A DNA stretch of 27,062 bases from Silene noctiflora (lineage: Eukaryota > Streptophyta > Magnoliopsida > Caryophyllales > Caryophyllaceae), in assembly GCA_009801015.1 (NCBI GenBank), contig VHZZ01000237.1, forward strand, positions 67,770 to 94,831, in the 5' to 3' direction. How positions within the stretch are numbered: position 1 is the stretch's first letter; each line of letters starts with the position of its first letter. The notes beneath the pieces were generated by a model. It saw only the letters and a program-made list of their open reading frames with translations. It had not been told where the DNA came from and searched no databases. This document shows positions 1-9,478 of the stretch, in pieces. The position numbers and the translations under genes are program-made.

Positions 1-376
1 GTAACCATAGAGTAGGGGTACGAATGTAGTAACGACATACATATACGAGAACAATGGTACGACAGATTGAACAACATAAATATGACAAACTGGAAAATGA
101 ATTCATGATGATGAAAGTAATAAGACCTTTAGCTATCACTGAAATTTATATAATAATCAACATTGTATGATGATTAAGACCCACGAAATTACAGAGCACC
201 AATCAATGCGCATGAAATTGTCAAAGCGTCAATCATGATTCACTTGAAAATGTATATAAGAATGACAAAATGGAAAATGCANTGGCGGCATACGAACGAT
301 AAAATGTATATAAGAATGATAAAATAAGAATGATGAATTGGAAAATGAATTCAAATATGACACAATCATTATTTAC

Positions 377-694
377 CTTCATCTTNTGTTATTGTTAGGT
401 CATCTTTCTCCGTCACTTGCGAATCATCGTCAATAATTTCCAACATCGCCAGTGCTACAATTTACCAGGAAAATAAATTGATTTGTAAACAATAATTTTA
501 ACCCTATCAAATAAATTATTCAATAATACCTTCTACTTCCATAGAAGTGTCGTATTCTGCCAAATCCTCTGGAATTTCTTGGTAGTGATCCTCTACTACA
601 TACAAATTTACCGACAATCAAAATTTCATAATATGATGAATGCTAATATCACATGAAATACCACAATAATAAACAAACCTGGTCCGTTTTCCAT
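377..694 (-). CDS. 5' end of an unidentified minus-strand gene (three exons, partial)
   Basis: Three short exon-like blocks on the minus strand join in one frame with consistent GT-AG borders: 694-679 (ATG plus 16 nt), 595-530 and 454-377. All three introns would be phase 1. The predicted start reads MENGPVEDHYQEIPEDLAEY and continues as an acidic stretch ending in DDDSQVTEKDDL. No domain is visible and I do not recognise the protein. The ATG at 694-692 is the first in this frame because a stop lies just upstream. The acceptor of exon 2 is a TAGTAG tandem, so two products differing by one Val are possible. An N at position 386 falls in exon 3. The rest of the gene lies beyond position 1. The support is splice-site and frame consistency over about 53 codons, so this could still be chance. 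Confidence 0.42.
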
Positions 695-1229
695 TTCGAT
701 GCAGGTGATTTAAGACACAAGGCGTTTAATTTTGCTTGAATAAAGTGATAGAATGTGCTTTTAGTCAATTGATTAAGGATGTTTTTAATGGAGATTGAGA
801 ATGAGAATAGGATGGGAAAATTTCGATTGGGTGTGCTGATTAGAGCAAAAATTAGGATAGAATTTCTCAATTAGGTAACTGCCTTATTTAGTGGCTATTA
901 TATTTATGATTTTGCATTAATTGAGAAAAAAAAAAAAAAAATCAGAATACCATATTTTAATATGGTAATAATTGAATCCAATACACTCTTAATAGGGCCG
1001 TCTCTCACTAACTTATTGAGAGACGGTCTGTCAGAAGTTTTTGTGTGTCAACAATACGTCAATACATCCGTCTAAATCAGCAGATTAAAATATCTCCAGT
1101 TGCATTACAAGAGGGGATTTGAACCTGAACCTAATCCAAATACGATAATATTCCGCATTAAAACCGTCTCAAATGATAATTTAAGAGCCCAAATACTCTT
1201 AATTGGTTGCCTCTTAAACGTGGACCAGT
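695..1229. promoter_or_regulatory. Probable divergent promoter between the left-end gene and FLK
   Basis: This spacer of about 535 bp separates the minus-strand start at 694 from the first, non-coding FLK exon. It contains a poly-A run (924-940) and a perfect inverted repeat, CCGTCTCTCA (998-1007) and TGAGAGACGG (1017-1026), with a 9 nt loop. The hairpin belongs to the GAGACGGTC repeat theme seen at 12606, 12873, 16376 and 23894. I found no convincing TATA box for either gene. The regulatory role is inferred from position only. Confidence 0.4.
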
Positions 1230-1386
1230 TGTTGATCAGATAAACCTCTTTCGCAAAAACCTAAAAAGCATCCTCCCTCGTCTTCTCTTCTCTCTATCTC
1301 AATCTAATCCAATTCCCCTTTATTTCTCCCCAATTTTACCTCCAATTTCTGATCCTCGTTGCTTAATTCGGCAATTCCACATTCCT
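1230..1386 (+). other. FLK: FLK non-coding first exon (5' UTR)
   Basis: A pyrimidine-rich leader (TCTTCTCTTCTCTCTATCTC near 1281) contains no ATG and ends at a good donor, CCT|GTAAGAA, at 1387. The matching acceptor is CTCTCAG at 3303-3309, nine nucleotides before the FLK start codon. The leader intron would be 1387-3309 (1923 nt). The 5' edge of the exon is a guess because no TATA box or cap site is evident. Splicing this leader leaves no upstream ATG. Confidence 0.5.
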
Positions 1387-1442
1387 GTAAGAATCCTTTC
1401 ACTATTGTTAACTATTATAATATGTAGGAATCCCCAATTATT

Positions 1443-1591
1443 TTAGGGTTTTATGATGTTGCATCGTCGATTCAATTTTTGTTAGGGTTTCATATACTTG
1501 CGGACTTTTTCATTTTGTTAAAAATCGTATGATTAATCACAAATTAGTTGCGTTTCCGCTGTTTAGTTTCTCTGTTTACGAGCTAGGGTTT
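1443..1591. promoter_or_regulatory. Cluster of three telobox motifs in FLK leader intron
   Basis: TTAGGGTTT occurs exactly at 1443-1451 and 1482-1490, and TAGGGTTT at 1584-1591. All lie within 205 bp downstream of the first FLK donor. Teloboxes (AAACCCTAA on the other strand) are known in plants as binding sites for telomere-repeat-binding factors and as Polycomb recruiting elements. Placement in a first intron near the start of transcription fits that role, but function here is inferred. Confidence 0.4.
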
Positions 1592-2180
1592 GGGTATAGT
1601 GCGAAAGAGTTGAATTTCGAATGATTGTTTGTTTTATGTATTTAATTTTGTGGACATATATGATTTGGTTAACTATTGTTTGGTCTAGTTGCTTTTAATC
1701 TGTGAGCGCGGCGATAATTGAGTGAGTTCTGTGTATCTGCGAAAGATGGGGTAAAAATTAGCATGCCGGTTTAAGCATATTTTTAAAAGTTACTGTTGAC
1801 AATGAGGCATTAGATTATATTTCGGTATGAGAATTGGTCTTGGAAATAGATCGGGCCGTAAATTTGGCAATTTTGTATCAGTTTATGGTTGTGGTAATCA
1901 TTAAATCCTTGATATACCGGTCAAGATTGGAAGTAGCGACCCAGATTTGATACCACGTGTTGGGGGAAGGGATGAAGGTGATTTCGGTATGGGGTATGGT
2001 TGTCTGGTGGTTAGGAAAAGGAGATAGGAGGAGTAGAGAGGGCATGTGCTTTGTTTGAGAGAAGGATTTGGGAGTGGGACTTGGCACAATTATGCAACAT
2101 TGTGGGGGATGAGGTCGCAAGGGTGGTTAGATCAAATGATGCTAGTTGGGTTTGTTTAGGTCTTGTTTGGATATTCAAAT

Positions 2181-2235
2181 AGGAGGGAAAGGGACGGGAA
2201 GGGAAGGGAAAGGAAAGGGAGGGAAGGGGAAGGAG
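2181..2235 (+). repeat. Purine tract with eight GGG runs (G-quadruplex potential) in FLK intron 1
   Basis: The tract is 55 nt of G and A with a single C (2195). It holds runs of three or more G at 2185, 2191, 2196, 2201, 2206, 2217, 2221 and 2226, most of them 1-3 nt apart. The first five runs alone satisfy the usual G3+ N1-7 quadruplex pattern. The G-rich strand is the FLK sense strand, so both the DNA and the pre-mRNA could fold. The pattern is read directly; folding is inferred. Confidence 0.75.
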
Positions 2236-2303
2236 TTAGCGTGTTTGAAGTTTGAATAATTTCTCTCCAAGTCTTTCTTCTGTTGGAGGGACTTTGACTT
2301 GTC

Positions 2304-2352
2304 TTGCAGGAGGGAAAATGGATCCTATGGATCCGTCCATTTTCCTGCAACC
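2304..2352. repeat. Imperfect palindrome in FLK intron 1
   Basis: TTGCAGG...GAAAATGGA pairs with TCCATTTTCCTGCAA with one small bulge, around an inner GGATCCTATGGATCC. It lies about 70 bp after the purine tract. The region from about 2160 to 2390 opens and closes with CTTGTTTG words, suggesting a small decayed insertion, but I could not define target duplications or a family. Confidence 0.4.
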
Positions 2353-2668
2353 TTGTTTGTTAACCAGAAGAGGAATACGTAATGTCCAAGGTGGTGCTGC
2401 CTGAAATAGAATGCTCAAGCATTAGAATCAGGGTGGGGTAGAGTTGAGTAAGGTTGATGCATATGAGTGAAGCAAGTGAAGGTAGGATTAGGGAAAAGGA
2501 GTGACAAATTGGGAAGTCGAACGGCTGGTTACAGATCAGCTGCTTCAGAATGTGTGTAGCTGATTTTTTTTGGGTGTATTCTGTTATCTATGTAGCTGAT
2601 TGTGGGTTACAATGTAAATAGGATACTTCTGTTTTCAGTTGTATCCATGTAATTTTTTTTATGATATA

Positions 2669-2921
2669 CTCCCTCCATCCAATCTTTATTGCCCCTTTTC
2701 CCTCTTGGTTTATACCAAAGTCGTCGTTCCCTTTCTAAATTTATTTTTTTTTATAGGAAAAAGAGTGAACATCGAATATTGCCTTTACTTAATTGTCTTA
2801 TACACTACGCCCTGCATCACAATTAAATTGTCCTCATTTTCTCTAAGTCAACGGGGTAAAGTTGTGCTCCTTTACCTCTTTAACACCAAAAAGTAGTACT
2901 ATATAAATTGGATGGAGGGAG
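2669..2921. mobile_element. Stowaway-type MITE (Tc1/mariner-derived, non-autonomous)
   Basis: The ends are perfect 15 bp inverted repeats, CTCCCTCCATCCAAT and ATTGGATGGAGGGAG. They are flanked by the TA duplication expected for Tc1/mariner insertions (2667-2668 and 2922-2923). CTCCCTCC is the Stowaway terminal signature. The 253 bp length suits the family and there is no transposase. It sits inside the FLK leader intron, about 390 bp before the coding exon. The intact ends suggest a fairly recent insertion. Confidence 0.85.
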
Positions 2922-3317
2922 TATGATACTGTGAGGAATTCCAATTTATACTGAAGACAACCTAAATACACTAGACGCCCAATTTATTTACTAGTGACAA
3001 TATAGAAGAATAAATGACGCTTCTCATGGATTGATATATGCCTCTGCATTAATAACCTTTTGGATGGTCGTGTGTGTCTACTGAACAACAACGTTATGGT
3101 ATGGTTTAGGATGATTCTCTTGACCCTTTTCTTGTGGGTATACGATTTTGCTTAATTACAACTTTTAGAACGACTTATGTTTGTGTTGCCTTTGACTTAA
3201 GCTGGTGTTGAAGTTGCTTTTTCTTTTGTTTGATATTGATGCTTGCTTCCCTGGACATGCTGTGCGTTGTCTATAACATTTTACTTGATTTGTATGTTTA
3301 CTCTCTCAGCTGTAAGA

Positions 3318-6300
3318 ATGGCAGAAGCTGAGCAAACTTTTGTAGAGAACAATGAGCAGCAGAACTTTTCTTTACCAGATTCTGATCAGCATGAACTTAC
3401 TGTTGATGAGTTTGACCAACATAACATTACTGGGGATCTGCATGCTGAATACACTTATCCTGAAAATGATTCTGAGAACCAAGGTTTGGTTGGACATGAA
3501 CAAGGTTTTACGGGCATTGAGCCTGAAAACAATTTTGAAATGATCTCTGAGCAGAATTATGCTGATAATGAAAATGAGCAGACATTAGACGGAGAGGAGC
3601 CTGATCAAGGTCTGGATGGGATTGAGTTAAAACAAGAATTTCCTGAAAATGAAGCAAATGAAACTCATAGTACTCCTGATGATTCACATGTTGAAGAAAA
3701 GGAAGAACACGGAAACAGTTTGGTAGGCGTAGCAGAAGAAAAGAAATGGCCTGGATGGCCTGGGGATAGTGTTTTTAGGATGTTGGTTCCTGGCCAAAAG
3801 GTTGGCAATATCATTGGACGTAAGGGAGAGTATATCAAGAAAATGGTTGAAGAGACAAGGGCCCGCATCAAGATTTTGGACGGCCCTCCAGGATCACAAG
3901 AGAGAGCTGTAAGTTTCATGTTTTAAACTTAACGTTGGCCAAGCTTGTGTACACTTATTTCATGGTTACTCGTTTGCAATTGGGATACATGCATATTTTC
4001 AGATAGGTCAACTGGCCACTTCCTGAACTTGATTCCTTTTTAAATTTTCTATTAGTTCGGTAACACACTAATTTTAAAGATCATTTTGGTTTCACATTTT
4101 CTGGAATATGCCTCCCTTCTGGAGGGAGGATCTTTCCTGTTGGCAGAATTGAGCATCTATGAGGAAACTTCATATTGGAAACATTGCTTTTATAAATCAA
4201 GATTTGGTAAATGGATGATTTGCATACATCCTTCCTGCGCGATATTTACATGAGATATTACTAGTTTATGTAACTATGCTACTGTCTTGTCTCAGTATTA
4301 CCTGACTGGTGATTGCTTTAAATAATTATTAGGGAATTCGCAAGGGTGGCGTATTGAGTTGAGCTACTTTAGAATAATATGTTGATTAACTTATACGTTA
4401 TCGCCTGTTTTAATCTACAAAATTCTTTTAATTAACCTACCAACAAGCTAAATTATGAAGATATGTAACTTTACACCATCGCCGCAGTGTGTCAAGGACT
4501 CCCATGTATGACGACATAATTGGTGCAAGCTGTATGCTGTCTTTGCTTAACACATCGAGACTGTTTCTGGATGATGATATTTGATAATAATTGCTCGACA
4601 TTGTTGTCAATAGACTGCTGCTTCGTTATATAAGAATGGATATAATTAGTGAGCCATTGTAATTTAATTAATAATACTCTGAAGCTAAGGAATAATTATT
4701 ATTCTAACTCCACTGGATGAAAAGATATTAAATACAACCAATATTGGAAAAAAAGATTGTATGATCGCTTGAGCAGTGAAGAACAACTGTTCATTTTTCA
4801 CTTTTGAAGCTAAAACATCAAAAATCTTAAACACAACTATTGGGTCGTACTGATGAGTTTCCTGATAAGAAGCCCACCGACAACATGAAGACAGAATAAA
4901 GACGTAAATTCGTTAAACACTTCATGGGAACTGAATAATAAAGGGGAGAGTAAAATGTATTCCAGTAAGGGATAAGTAAAATTTGAAGAAAATCTGATAC
5001 TGCTGCAATAACGAAGATAAGTGTGTGCAGGTGTGTTGGCAGTTTCTAAGGCTTCAAATTCGTTTTTGCTGCCATTCCAAACCAGAAGCATTAAAGATGC
5101 AGATGCTGAGGTCAGCTGGGGCATTACAACTATACAAGTGTCGAAAAAGTCTTATTCTCGTATAAAGAGTTGTACTTTGTATGTATATACCAAACCAAGA
5201 AGCTTTGCACCGGCTTTTGGGATCAGTGTTCTTGACGACTGGGGTTTGTCAACCAATATCACATTCTGGGGAAGAACTCTATCATGTTCAGCACTTACAT
5301 GATGCTGATTATCATTGGCCAGCGGAGAGGTGCATTTTGAGCTTCTTTTGCCCATTTCAGACCTAAAATCACAATTTCAAAAACTCACTAAAGAAACTTA
5401 ATGTATTCAACTTGGGTAAAACTTATGGTTATAGAAATCTTAAAAGAAAATTAAAACTTCTAACTAAGGAATAATTAACTTCACATTATGTAATAATCAA
5501 TATTCTCCCAATTTTTTTTTTTTTTTTGTACTGGGCTGGTGTTTCATTTAAAATTGAACTCTAATATAACAATGTGCTGCTTGTAGTAGGGAGATTCTTT
5601 TCATATAGATCTCTCTATTATAATAGCCAATTTCAAGAAAAAATACATTGCCCGCCATGATTAAATGATTATTAATAATACAAAAGCGGTTGCCAACTAA
5701 TATGGATAATCGTTGATGGTAAAATGGTCATAACAGTAGAAAATGGATAAGTATTATAGGATATCTATCAATGAAAACCAAGGTTGGGGTTGTCCAAATA
5801 CAAAAAGGCACCTAAAGGGTGACACTTTTAAAAAGGAGAGCAAGATGCTTACGTTCTTAAGCTCTTAATATTGTCTACTAAGAGTAGAAAAGCATAAATT
5901 ACGATGTGAGTGAAGCACTTGACTTAAACTAGGCAACATAGTTCTTTGATCATGAGGAAGTAGTTCTCTAATAATGGTCCTTTCACTTCATATATTGAAC
6001 TCGTACAAATCTCTTTTTAGCGTGACATGGAAATTAATGAGGTCTCTGTTATTATATGTTTTTTCCTTCCTCTGGCATTGTTGTACTTTTAACTTTTTCA
6101 CCTGTACTGTCTCATCATACAAAATTGTGTAGAATATTGGGTTCTGTAAAGTATCCTGGCAAAAGGTAAAAAGCTGTGAAACTTTGTTTCCTTATAGGTA
6201 ATGGTATCAGCTAAGGAGGAACCAGATTCTTCTCTTCCTCCAGCAATGGATGGACTTTTAAGAGTTCACAGACGTATAGTTGACGGACTGGATGGTGATA

Positions 6301-8577
6301 CTTCTCAGGCTCCACCTGCAGGGACCAAGGTTTCAACAAAATTGCTATTGCCTGCCACTCAGGCTGGTAATTTGATTGGGAAACAGGGAGCTACCGTGAA
6401 ATCAATCCAGGAAACTGCTGGTTGTATTGTTAGGGTTCTTGGGCAAGGTAACACTCTGATACGTAGATTTGACTTTTAACTAGGCTGTATTTGTTGGCAA
6501 TAAAAAGATATTGTTTAGCATAATCAAAATTTGAAATTTTTGTTGGGATAAAACATAACCTTTGCCTTGTCTCGATTTGCACGCATGCTTTTCCAGATTT
6601 CCACCTTTCTGCAAGTTTTTGTACTTCAATGTTTTAGACTTTTAGTATTGTCAATGAGCTTGTTTTCCTGGAATTGCAACAGCGTTGAGTAATATTAGCT
6701 AATTTGTTACTGCAGAGGACCGTCCTGCTTTTGCTCTTCAAGATGATAGGGTTGTTGAAGTTGTTGGAGAACCTACAAATGTTCACAAAGCTATTGAATT
6801 GATTGCCTCACATCTGAGGAAGTTTTTGGTTGATCGGAGTATAATATCTGTTTTTGAAAAGGAGGTAGTCGAACATATAATTATTCAACAAAACATGTTG
6901 ATTGCGAAGCTTTCGTACTGATTAAAACTCGTTATCTCCTTCTAGATGCAAGCCAGAAATGCTCCCATGGAGCATATGCCTCCGCAGCAAGGTATGTGGG
7001 GTCCTCCTCAGGGTTTTCCTCCGCACGGAGGCCATGGGCATGGATACGGACCTGGCCCTCAGTACATGCCTCCTCCACCTCGACAACATGAGAGCTACTA
7101 TCCACAAGCTGATATGTCACAAGCGCTAGACAGGCAGCCTCACCAAGGAATATCAGCTTATGGGAGAGAACCCGCTCTTCCTCCTCATGCTTCATCTAAT
7201 GCTCAATCTGCACCACCTATGACCACTCAGGTTGGCACCTTTTCTAATCTTCAGATCTTTGTCTGTCAAGTAATCTATGTATGACTTTCTTCTGTTAATT
7301 CAAACTTAATGCCCCGTGGAGGTAGTCAAAAGGGACAAGAGATTGGATGATGTTTGAGGAGGGGTAGGCAGGCCAGTTATTATCATATCGGTGTCTCCAA
7401 GTCAAGGGCGGAAGGAGGGGGTAAACTTTTGGAAAATTCAGTATGTACCTGAGATTTGGGAGCGTGTTAGGCATAAGTGATAAATTAAGTGATTAGTACT
7501 GATTATGTTAGACTGAATTACGGTTATGTTAGATTGAATGTCATTGATTCGGCCTCAAACTCAATAGATGAGACAGCTTTGTTTTTTCTTACTTTCTGAC
7601 CCCGAACTCGAACCTTATAAATTATAATTTATGCCCCCATCACCCAATGCCTAATTTTATGGCTCCACCACTTCTGTTGATTTGAATTAGATGCTATTCT
7701 GGGGACAAAGGAAAGACTGGAGTTTTCTTTTTTCGGTTTGTTCATCTCCTTTCGCCCTAATTTTCTGACGTGGTAACTTCTTATACCAGGGTATACAGCA
7801 CATGCAGGTTCCTCTGCAATACGCAGATGCTGTGATTGGCTCTAACGGTTCTACCATAAGCTACATTAGGCGCGCGAGTGGGGCCACTGTCACTATACAG
7901 GAGACGAGGGGTGTGCCTGGTGAAATGACAGTTGAGATAAATGGCACTGCTACCCAAGTTCAAGCTGCTCAGCAGCTCATTCAGGTATTTTTTTGGTGCA
8001 TTTAGTCATTAACCATGCTCTCACGAGTGAGGTTTTTACTGAGCTTTTATTTAGTTGATCTTATTGTCATTTATACTCTCTTCTACAGTCCCATTTTCCT
8101 TGCTTTTTTTTAGGGTCGTTCGATGAAAGTGCCCATTTGTAAATTTGTCAAGTTTTAGTAGTGCAAATGTGCAATGTCTTTGTCACTTGCACACTTTGAA
8201 ATCAGTTGCCTTTTTTTTTTTGCCAATGGTTCACCTCATTCATGCAACCACTCCCATAACTACTGCTTACCGTTCTCGTGTATCCTTACCTCCAGAGATT
8301 GAAAAAGGGAGTAGTTTTATATGTATCATCTTTTGAATGTCTGATTTTTCATTGCTTGCAGAGTTTCATGTCGGATGCAGCTGCAGCGGCAGCGGCAACA
8401 GCAACCGCAGCACCAGCCCAAGCAGGTGGGGCCACAGAACAGGGCTACAGCCAAGGTTATAGCACGTATGCTGCTCCGGCCGCCATGTATGGAACAACCC
8501 CTCCTGCTGCTGCAGGACAAGCTGCTGCTCAGCCTGGAGCTTACGGATCTTTGTATGGTGGTAATTATGGCTATTAG
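3318..8577 (+). CDS. FLK: FLK, KH-domain RNA-binding protein of the autonomous flowering pathway
   Basis: Six coding exons join in frame: 3318-3908, 6198-6447, 6716-6864, 6946-7230, 7790-7984 and 8362-8577, giving 561 residues. That is close to Arabidopsis FLK as I recall it (just under 580). Residues 1-140 are acidic and low in complexity. KH1 begins near residue 150 with GRKG at 167-170. KH2 spans about 242-315 with GKQG at 258-261. A Pro/Gly/His/Tyr-rich linker fills 331-425. KH3 starts near 430 with GSNG at 442-445. The tail is Ala/Gln/Gly-rich and ends GGNYGY. All three GxxG RNA-contact loops are kept. I chose ATG 3318 because it lies 9 nt after a clean acceptor; an in-frame upstream extension is intronic. 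In Arabidopsis FLK lowers FLC expression and promotes flowering, and acts with PEP, HUA1 and HEN4 on MADS-box pre-mRNA. The gene converges on MUG1. PEPPER is the nearest alternative, but linker and tail fit FLK better. Confidence 0.93.
3909..6197 (+). other. Large FLK intron interrupting the KH1 coding region
   Basis: This 2.3 kb intron runs from GTAAGT to TTATAG. It is phase 0 and splits KH1 after ...QERA, before VMVS. It is AT-rich with a poly-T run at 5511-5527. Apart from the antisense coding-like block at 5196-5362, listed separately, I see no gene in it. Reading through the donor gives five more codons and a stop, so a retained intron would end the protein inside KH1. Confidence 0.7.
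5196..5362 (-). other. Antisense coding-like block in the FLK intron (possible gene fragment)
   Basis: On the minus strand an acceptor-like GATTTTAG precedes 5362 and a donor (CTTG|GTTTGG) follows 5196. Between them a frame stays open with protein-like composition, including [18 protein letters not shown] and [13 protein letters not shown] further minus-strand open frame lies at 5124-4837. I recognise no family. It could be a gene fragment carried in by a transposon, a decayed nested gene, or chance. Confidence 0.25.
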
Positions 8578-9478
8578 TCCCGTTTGTGGGTTCTCCGAGC
8601 TATTCCCTTAATAGAGTTGCATTTTGTGTAATTGATTTATATTTTGGCTGAGAACCAAAGATCAAAGTTCAGTAACTGTTATGATGTCGTTTAATCGTCT
8701 AAGATTCGTAGTGCTATTAGACAGCTTTCCCGTTTTTTCTAGCACATGTACTTGTCCCTCTTGTGACCGGGGATACTCGACAAACTCAGCCTACTTAATG
8801 CAAATCAACACTTCATAAATTAACTTCTTCATGTTTTCCACTAATTAACTGGCCGTATAAAGGTATAAGCATAACCTAGACATGGCATATGGCTGATTGC
8901 ATGATAGACATGGGACTGTGGGAGTAATTGCTTGCAGAATATAAAGCGATTTACCGAAATAATCACAGTTTCATAATATGCTCCCCAGTCCCCTATGTAT
9001 ACCTGATTTTGAAAAAAATAGCAGGCCAATTGCCCAACTTGTGGTTCCCAAAATAAAATAAAAAAAGGTTGTAATCTGCATTCACTTCACTTCGCTCAAG
9101 TTTATGCAGGTCTTGCATGCATGGTACGGTACATACAGTCTGATTGCATCGACTACAATGCAATCAGACTAACAGGTAACCGAAAGACGAGATTTCTTTT
9201 TCTCCAGAAAACAAGATTCCTTGAAGCATCCTACAAATCTTTAGACCGGTACATTATTCACTAAAAACTAGATACAGGTTGTACTCGGCACTTCACTACT
9301 ATATAACCGCTAAGTTTCTCCTGTTCATGATTTTTAACTCCTAACCAGAACTAACAAATCTAAGTAACTGACCTCTCCCATAATAAATAGTCTTGGAATA
9401 CTAAACTATAGGTTATAAGCTGATTCATATACAAATGACAAGACACAGTTTGCCTGCCAAACACGGAAAACTACAAAT
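8578..9478. other. 3' regions of convergent FLK and MUG1
   Basis: This 901 bp stretch lies between the two stop codons and should hold both 3' UTRs. I see no other gene in it. It contains a hairpin at 9137-9170, an RY-rich patch (TGCATGCATGG near 9115) and an A-rich AATAAAAT stretch near 9050 on the plus strand that could serve FLK polyadenylation. Cleavage sites cannot be fixed by eye, and overlapping 3' ends are possible. Confidence 0.6.
9136..9170. repeat. Perfect hairpin containing a 27 bp copy of MUG1 coding sequence
   Basis: Positions 9136-9162 are identical to 9514-9540 inside the MUG1 CDS, in the same orientation. Positions 9137-9149 (AGTCTGATTGCAT) pair perfectly with 9158-9170 (ATGCAATCAGACT) around an 8 nt loop. 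The CDS original encodes HCSRCNQT, the first half of the zinc knuckle. The copy lies about 310-345 bp past the MUG1 stop, likely in its 3' UTR. Confidence 0.85.

Noticed and set aside
2639-2896. 85-codon open frame near the FLK leader intron
   Set aside because: It lies almost wholly in the Stowaway MITE, which is non-coding.
3243-3317. N-terminal extension of FLK to 3243
   Set aside because: It begins with TTG, not ATG, and lies upstream of the acceptor at 3309, so it is intronic. It resembles a membrane peptide only by chance.
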